NCBI GenBank assembly: GCA_026119935.1
Contig: JALRMH010000030.1
Span: 62,001-126,000 of the forward strand
Source: Endothia cerciana
Taxonomy: Eukaryota; Ascomycota; Sordariomycetes; Diaporthales; Cryphonectriaceae
Length of the DNA stretch: 64,000 nucleotides
Direction of reading: 5' to 3'
In this document: positions 58,939 through 64,000 of the stretch, piece by piece
Numbering within the stretch: position 1 is the first letter of the stretch
Layout: each line of letters opens with the position of its first letter
The notes under the pieces: model-generated
Databases searched by the model: none
Told to the model about the DNA's origin: nothing
What the model saw: the letters and a program-made list of their open reading frames with translations, nothing else
Translations under genes and position numbers: made by a program

Positions 58939-59784
58939 ATGGCCCCCGGCCCCTGGCCCCACGGCGCGAGGGCCGCCGTCTCCTTCACGATGGACAACCT
59001 GGGCGAGGCACAGGACGTCCGCACCGGCACGCACCCCGCCTCGCAGCCCCTCGGGCGGTCCCCCGCCGTCCTGACCGCCTTGCCCCGGATGCTCGACCTC
59101 CTGGACGAAGCCCGCGGGCGCCACCGCCACGGCATCAGGGCCACATATTTTGCCGAGTCGTGGTCCCTCCCCGTGTACCCCTCCGCCGTGGCGGACCTGA
59201 GGCGCAGGGGCCACGAGGTCGCGTGGCACGGGTACCAGCACGAGGTGTGGAGGGCGCTGTCGGCGGCGGAGGAAGGGGACAACTTCTCGCGGAGCTTCGA
59301 GGCCGCCGGGCGGCACGGCGTGGTGTACGGGGGCTTCCGGCCGCCGGGCGGCGAGGTCAACGGGCCTCGGACGTTTGAGCTGCTCAAGAAGTACGGTGTA
59401 AGATACGCCTCGCCGCTGGGCAAGTTCGGGGTTGACAAGAGCAGTGGCGTCGTGGTGTTGCCTTTTGAGTGGGAGGCCGTCGATGCGTTCTGGTACATGG
59501 AGAAGTTCGCCGGGGTCAGGAGTGAGCACGGTGTTCAGGAGGCGGCGGCAGGGCCGCAGGAGTTCAAGAAGTATCTATACGCGAAGTTCGAGGAGGTCAA
59601 GAGCGAGGGCGGATTCATGTCAATACTGTTCCACCCGTTCCTGCAGATGAGCGAGGAGAGGTTCAAGGTGTTGGAGGAAGTGTTAGAGAGGATCAGCAAT
59701 GATGGCGATCTCTGGATCGCACCGTGCAATGAGGTTGCAAAATGGGTGGCGGAGCACGCGGACCAGTTCGCCTTCAAGACCTGA
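58939..59784 (+). CDS. Polysaccharide deacetylase (NodB-type)
   Basis: A 281-residue protein with NodB-fold motifs in order: AAVSFTMDNLGEA (motif 1, one Asp kept), GHEVAWHGYQHE (motif 2, the metal-binding His-x(3-4)-His), GFRPPGG (motif 3), and ILFHPFLQMSEERF near the end (the C-terminal His). Motif 1 lacks the usual TFDD pair, with TMDN instead, as in the atypical deacetylase-like group that often acts on small molecules or purine-type amides rather than chitin. No signal peptide is seen from ATG 58939, which suggests a cytosolic enzyme. A longer in-frame start upstream (58648) exists but its sequence looks like leader. Confidence 0.85.
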   Translation: MAPGPWPHGARAAVSFTMDNLGEAQDVRTGTHPASQPLGRSPAVLTALPRMLDLLDEARGRHRHGIRATYFAESWSLPVYPSAVADLRRRGHEVAWHGYQHEVWRALSAAEEGDNFSRSFEAAGRHGVVYGGFRPPGGEVNGPRTFELLKKYGVRYASPLGKFGVDKSSGVVVLPFEWEAVDAFWYMEKFAGVRSEHGVQEAAAGPQEFKKYLYAKFEEVKSEGGFMSILFHPFLQMSEERFKVLEEVLERISNDGDLWIAPCNEVAKWVAEHADQFAFKT

Positions 59785-59832
59785 CATCAGAACTCGGGCC
59801 TCAGGTTAGCTATCAATGGACAAATCCCAATT

Positions 59833-60479
59833 CTAACTATCGCCCTTTTGCAGATTTTCCCATGCCCTCTCGAGCTCCGGCGCTGATGCCTTGAGGATCT
59901 CATCCACCGTCTTGAACGGCGGATCCCGCCCAGGGCCCGGTATGAAGTTGCTCGTCCGCACCCAATCCCACGCCATCCTCTCGGATTCGTCTCCCTCCAG
60001 GTGCTTCTCGATAGCCACGAGGTCCCGCCTCTCAATATCCTTGACATGCTGCTTCAGGGTCTGCTCGAGCCTCTCAGCGGACATCCTGAACCCGTCATCC
60101 GTGGGTTGGAGGCGAGTAAATTCTACGAGGTGGTCCCTGATCTATCCCAGCCTGTGTGTCAGCTGGCGAAGGTCACATCTCCAGCATCATGTCAGGGAGA
60201 GCTCACCTTGGCGAGATCTCCCCGTCTCCTCAGCGCAATCTGGTTCCCCCGGTTTGCACTATTCTCCGTCCCGGGGAAGAAGAACAGTTGTAAGGCGACA
60301 AGATGACGTGCAAGCTCCCATGAGAACTGTTCCTGCAGCCTGGCTGCGGCCTCCGGATCGTCGTCGTCGATGCTCTGAATGAGGCCTTTGTAAAAAATCT
60401 CGAGGTCTCGATGGTCACGCTTAACCTCGTTCGAGATGAACCGCACCCCGATTCCAGAGCTGATGTTCGGCGCGGCCAT
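59833..60479 (-). CDS. Hemerythrin-like (HHE) domain protein
   Basis: Exons 60479-60207 and 60141-59833 with a 65-nt intron give 193 residues. The family order is clear: VKRDHRDLEIFYKGL, QFSWELARHLVALQLFFFPG, IRDHLVEFTRL, LEQTLKQHVKDIERRDLVAI and FKTVDEILKA. In most fungal relatives the second helix reads ARHxxxEELxxYPAxE and the fourth HxxEEExxD; here Glu positions are replaced (ALQL, KDIE), so iron binding may be weakened or lost. The acceptor giving LAKIRDH was chosen over an earlier AG because it keeps the family spacing. The role in fungi is poorly known. It converges on the deacetylase gene. Confidence 0.85.
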
Positions 60480-61666
60480 CTTGGCGTGCCAAGCACATCT
60501 AAGTGACTATCGAGTCCTGGCCGAGTATGTATGAACCTTGGCCGCGGTCTGCCAGTGATGTTTGTTGAAACTGCTTGCTCAAACGTTGAAGCAGGCGTAT
60601 TGTTTGGTGGATCAAGTTTCAAGCTGGGTTCAGAAGGAGGTCTAGCAACCTGCGCCACTTGAAGCCTCAGACTCGGCCTAATACATGTTCTATATGGTAT
60701 CTGGCTAAAGACAGATGTTGGTAGAAGCTTCTCCCGGAGACGGCGATTATAAAAAATAGAAAGAAAAAAAAACAAGGGTGCTGATGTAGATAATGGCACG
60801 AAGTCCGAGGAGCGATCACTACGGGGACAACATATGGGCATGATGAAGCATTTCTTTTTTTATTAATATTATATACGTAATCATTGCGAGAGGCGGTCTC
60901 GTCTTGTGTAACATGAGAAGCCGGATTTCGTGGCCTTCGCGGAGCATTTCCTCCTGTCTCACGTCCGGCAGGGCTTCTTTGGTCAAGATGACGTTGCTAA
61001 TGCAGGACGCATGGCAGCTAAGTACGCCATTGGTACGCTCATGCGGGTGGTAGTCTTGTGCGCGATCCTCCAATAGAGATCGTATATGGGCCTCTCCTCC
61101 AATTGAGATCGTGTATGAGCCTCCCCCGTAGACCAACGAGACAAAGCCCTCGGTGCCGACAGCGGCCGATATGCACTAGACCGTGCCGTTAACATCGTCC
61201 CTCGCCTGTCTGCTCAAGTCGCACATGAAGCACCAGTCAAGCACAAGAAGTCTCGCGAGAGTCAAGTGCAGAGGAGTCCAGCCAGTCCGAGCTTTCCATT
61301 TATATATGCCTGCTTTATGGGTATATGGTATGTAGACGTTGAAGAAAGCGCCCCTCCCATCGCAGCTGCACCAGACAGCCACAGCAAACAGTATTAATTA
61401 TGCGTAGATGTGAACAAGAGATAGACATCATGTAAATGATCCTCCAGTTTCTAAACAAGAAAAGGTCGTGGCATCGTTTCATGGAGTAGAAGGTATCGAC
61501 CGTCACGTAGCCGGCCCTCCATTTCCTCCGGGGTATTGCGGGTATGTGTATATATGACGTGAAAGATGCAAGATAAAGATGGAAATGGTAGATCAGAGAC
61601 GTCGTAAGAATCATCACAAGAGAAGGACGAGACGGGCACCGCTCGTCATGCACGTTCCGGCTGAAC
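60480..61666. other. Intergenic region with a short tandem repeat
   Basis: No gene is recognised. Frames at 60819-61195 on the minus strand partly owe their length to the 29-bp repeat at 61067-61124. Confidence 0.45.
61067..61124. repeat. 29-bp tandem duplication
   Basis: Two adjacent copies beginning CCTCCAAT, at 61067-61095 and 61096-61124, with four differences. Confidence 0.8.
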
Positions 61667-64000
61667 TCAGAACCCCACAAGTTCGTTGTTCTGCCCCAGG
61701 AACGTCCTGGCCACCTCGTCGCCGCCTTGTTCGGCGGCCTCCATCCAGTGGATAGCGACACACATGAGCGCGGGGTCGCTGCGCACATCAGACTTGTCCG
61801 CAACTCCGCCGCCCATGCCGGCCGCCGACCCAGAGCTACCTGGGCGGTGAAGTTGACCTGCACCGATGCGCTCATGGTACTGGCTGTAGCGGCTACCGCT
61901 GCCACTTCCGCTGTTTGCACCACGGAACTTGTCCATGACGGCTTGCTTGAAGACCTCGCGAGGTTTGGACAAGGGCAGGGTCGTGCGGTCGACGAGCTCC
62001 GGGTTGGAGAGATAAAAGAGTGCAAGTTCGCGCTGCGAGGTAGGGTCGCCTTCTTTGGCGGTGATGATCCACATGCGGGCTGCATCCTCGAGACGGTAAG
62101 AGGTGCTCGGAGGTGGCGGGGTGGGTGGCGACACCGACGTGGTGCGCATTGCCTGCTCCTCGGCGTTGGGTGAAGGCCGCTGAGGCTCTTCGCCATTGAT
62201 GGAGTCGCTGGCCGTGCTGCTTGGGGCAGGCGGATGGCTCTTACGAGTCTTGGTGGTGTGGACGTCGACAATCTCATCGGCCATCTCGACCATGGTCCTG
62301 CAAACCTCCTGCTTCAAGCCGAGGGCAGCAATGGCGCAGTCCCAGAAAGCCTTGCCGCGGTCTGTCTTATCCAAGATGCTCGCTGGAACGAAACTCGCGA
62401 TGAATTGCAGGTCTCGGAACAGAGTCTTGGGCCGAATTTCGGCATTGCGGAAGAGACTTTGCAGCACAGTGGCAATTGCGTCACTATTGCTCGCCGTGTT
62501 CGCCGTATTGATAACAGACCTCGTCTCGGGGTTGAGGTTTCCGCTCGGCATTCGACCAAGACTCGGGAACTGCATAGTGTGCGACCTGCGCTCCCTCAGG
62601 TTGTCAATTGCCTCCTCGAAGGGACGAGACCGGCTAGCCTGGCCGAAGCTCTCCGCTTCCATCTCCGCAGTTCGGGCCAGCCATGCCAGCCTGCGACGCG
62701 AACTGCCAGACGACAACGAGGCAACAATGAGATGCTCCAACTCATAGAGAGCGTTCAGTTTGGCATACGGGTTTGGGTGCACACAGAACATCCGAAGCAG
62801 GCGCTGGTATGCGTTTGTAAATGGAAATTCCGGCATGATTTCCCTCTTGGGACGGGATGACCTCTTGCTGGAAACCGTGTCACTGGTGGCAGAGCTGTCG
62901 TTATCCCGTCCGGCACCACTGGCACCACTGGCACCACCGACACCACCGGCAGCGGGATACTGTGACTCAGATGTGCCCCTGTCCGCTGCCGTTACTTTGG
63001 CCGCATCGGCAGTATTGTTGGCGTCACGCAGGTTGCCGAAGCTCTTCTTCTTCTCGATCACGCGAGGCTTCGAACGCCTGTTCTTCGCCTTGCGCTCTGC
63101 TGCATTTCGGCGATCAACGCAGTCTTGGCCGAGGTCTTCAAACCATCCGTCCGTTTCAGAACCCCGAGAGAAGACGAGATTGCCCAGGTCGCTGAGGAGC
63201 AGGCTCGTTAGGGTCTGCCGGAGGTCCTGAAGGAAGCGTGTTTTGTCCTCGCTCAGACGCTGCTGCTGCTGCTGCTGCTGATGTGTGGTGTCATTGACCG
63301 ATATAGCAGTCCCGGGTCGGCCGCCAGCGTGACCGCCATGAAAGTGCATGGATCCACTGAAGTTCGTGATGCTCGTGGTCGGGCTGTGGGCACGAGACGT
63401 TGTGGTACTCGCGACAGATGCCGCTGACTGAAAGGGTGACCAGTACGTGGAAGCACTATCAATGGTGTGCACAGGCGAAGCGTGGCCAAAGTAGTCGCCT
63501 GAGTCCATCGCATCACTCACCAACGTGCTGCGTGCTGAGAAGCCATAGCGGTTGGAGTCAAGACTCAGAGCTGATGCATTGAGAGTCGTCATGCCCCGCA
63601 AGTCTCTCGCCGCGAGGGGGCCGGCCCGGCTGGGGGTTGGTGCAAACCTCCGCTCGGGCTCGCTGATGATGCTGCTGGCATCGTCGTTGGAAAAGACCGA
63701 GGCCGGAACTTCTCGGCGCATAGGTGGCGTTTCCAGCTGTCGCTTGTCACGAATGTACAGCTCACTGCTCCATAGGACCGGTCCGTCCATCATGTCATGG
63801 CCAATCAGCTTTCCAATGCATGCCTCGACTTCGCAGCAAAAGCGGTGGATGCGTTCCTCGCCGCGACAGAAGTTCTCAATGCCATACTCTTTGAGAAAGC
63901 GTGACGTCTTTTCAGCCTGATCATCCGACAACTTGTTGGGACCACCTTGGTCTTCGCCGGCCGCTAGTAGCTCCATGATCTGAGACTCGGTGCGATAGAT
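61667..64000 (-). CDS. Sel1-like repeat protein (5' end beyond window)
   Basis: An uninterrupted frame of at least 777 residues enters from the right edge. The last third has Sel1/TPR-like helices: YRLEDAARMWIITAKEGDP, SQRELALFYLSNPELVD and MCVAIHWMEAAEQGGDEVA, next to ARTFLGQNNELVGF at the end. Upstream are helical segments (FPFTNAYQRLLRMFCVHPNP, LNALYELEHLIVASL) and long Ser/Thr-rich linkers with a Gln run encoded by CAG repeats (63261-63281). Sel1 proteins act as scaffolds, for example for chitin synthase or ERAD complexes; the exact partner cannot be read from this piece. The window holds no start codon that must be the true one. Confidence 0.82.
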   Translation of the reverse strand: MYRTESQIMELLAAGEDQGGPNKLSDDQAEKTSRFLKEYGIENFCRGEERIHRFCCEVEACIGKLIGHDMMDGPVLWSSELYIRDKRQLETPPMRREVPASVFSNDDASSIISEPERRFAPTPSRAGPLAARDLRGMTTLNASALSLDSNRYGFSARSTLVSDAMDSGDYFGHASPVHTIDSASTYWSPFQSAASVASTTTSRAHSPTTSITNFSGSMHFHGGHAGGRPGTAISVNDTTHQQQQQQQRLSEDKTRFLQDLRQTLTSLLLSDLGNLVFSRGSETDGWFEDLGQDCVDRRNAAERKAKNRRSKPRVIEKKKSFGNLRDANNTADAAKVTAADRGTSESQYPAAGGVGGASGASGAGRDNDSSATSDTVSSKRSSRPKREIMPEFPFTNAYQRLLRMFCVHPNPYAKLNALYELEHLIVASLSSGSSRRRLAWLARTAEMEAESFGQASRSRPFEEAIDNLRERRSHTMQFPSLGRMPSGNLNPETRSVINTANTASNSDAIATVLQSLFRNAEIRPKTLFRDLQFIASFVPASILDKTDRGKAFWDCAIAALGLKQEVCRTMVEMADEIVDVHTTKTRKSHPPAPSSTASDSINGEEPQRPSPNAEEQAMRTTSVSPPTPPPPSTSYRLEDAARMWIITAKEGDPTSQRELALFYLSNPELVDRTTLPLSKPREVFKQAVMDKFRGANSGSGSGSRYSQYHERIGAGQLHRPGSSGSAAGMGGGVADKSDVRSDPALMCVAIHWMEAAEQGGDEVARTFLGQNNELVGF

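Noticed and set aside
58765..59529. 254-residue open frame, minus strand
   Set aside because: Antisense to the deacetylase gene, no motif.
61315..62277. 320-residue open frame, minus strand
   Set aside because: It overlaps the Sel1-like gene in another frame, has Arg/Pro/Ser-biased composition from GC-rich codons and no motif.
62196..62860. Plus-strand frames of 183 and 208 residues
   Set aside because: Both lie antisense to the Sel1-like gene and share no recognisable motif.

Overview
The window reads as nuclear DNA of a filamentous ascomycete (Pezizomycotina, probably Sordariomycetes; the class is inference). Genes are monocistronic, lie on both strands and are split by short introns, mostly 48-145 nt, with GTATGT/GTAAGT-type donors and CTGAC/CTAAC branch sites. 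Zn2Cys6 regulators, F-box-like proteins, secreted Cys-rich proteins and a decayed Fot1/pogo-type transposon are present. No tRNA, rRNA or CRISPR array was seen. Many real genes only appear after splicing, so exon joins below were chosen by phase, splice sites and continuity of protein motifs.

Layout. 1-5.5 kb: a large NRPS-like enzyme (adenylation, carrier, multi-pass membrane and hexapeptide-repeat tail), minus strand, running off the left edge. 8.1-10.6 kb: a convergent pair of ribosome-biogenesis genes, NOB1 and NOP10. 11.7-13.8 kb: a membrane-anchored arylsulfotransferase-like protein. 14-19 kb: gene-poor, with two decayed genes. 19.5-29.3 kb: an orphan protein with a glycine-rich hydrophobic tail, a FRAG1/DRAM/Sfk1 membrane protein, a Cys-module single-pass membrane protein, an F-box-like protein and a basic, proline-rich hypothetical protein. 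30-46 kb: accessory DNA with a 1.86-kb Fot1-like element sitting in the end of a small ORF, decayed genes for an aldo/keto reductase, a Zn2Cys6 regulator and a berberine-bridge-type oxidase, and apparently intact SDR and quercetin-dioxygenase genes. 47.6-49.4 kb: a small secreted protein and a MetX-like hydrolase. 54-64 kb: an intact Zn2Cys6 regulator, a PAN/apple-like protein, a polysaccharide deacetylase, a hemerythrin-like protein and a Sel1-like protein running off the right edge.

How the genes may work together. NOB1 and NOP10 are housekeeping genes. The 32-49 kb stretch (AKR, SDR, regulator, quercetinase, FAD oxidase, hydrolase) has the enzyme mix of a catabolic or secondary-metabolite cluster. 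Three of its members are broken, several by changes that fit C-to-T mutation, so it is best read as a cluster in decay. The strongest leads for something under-described are the NRPS-like enzyme, the orphan at 19.5-20.6 kb, and the transposon whose target-site TA plus first base form the stop codon of the gene it entered.
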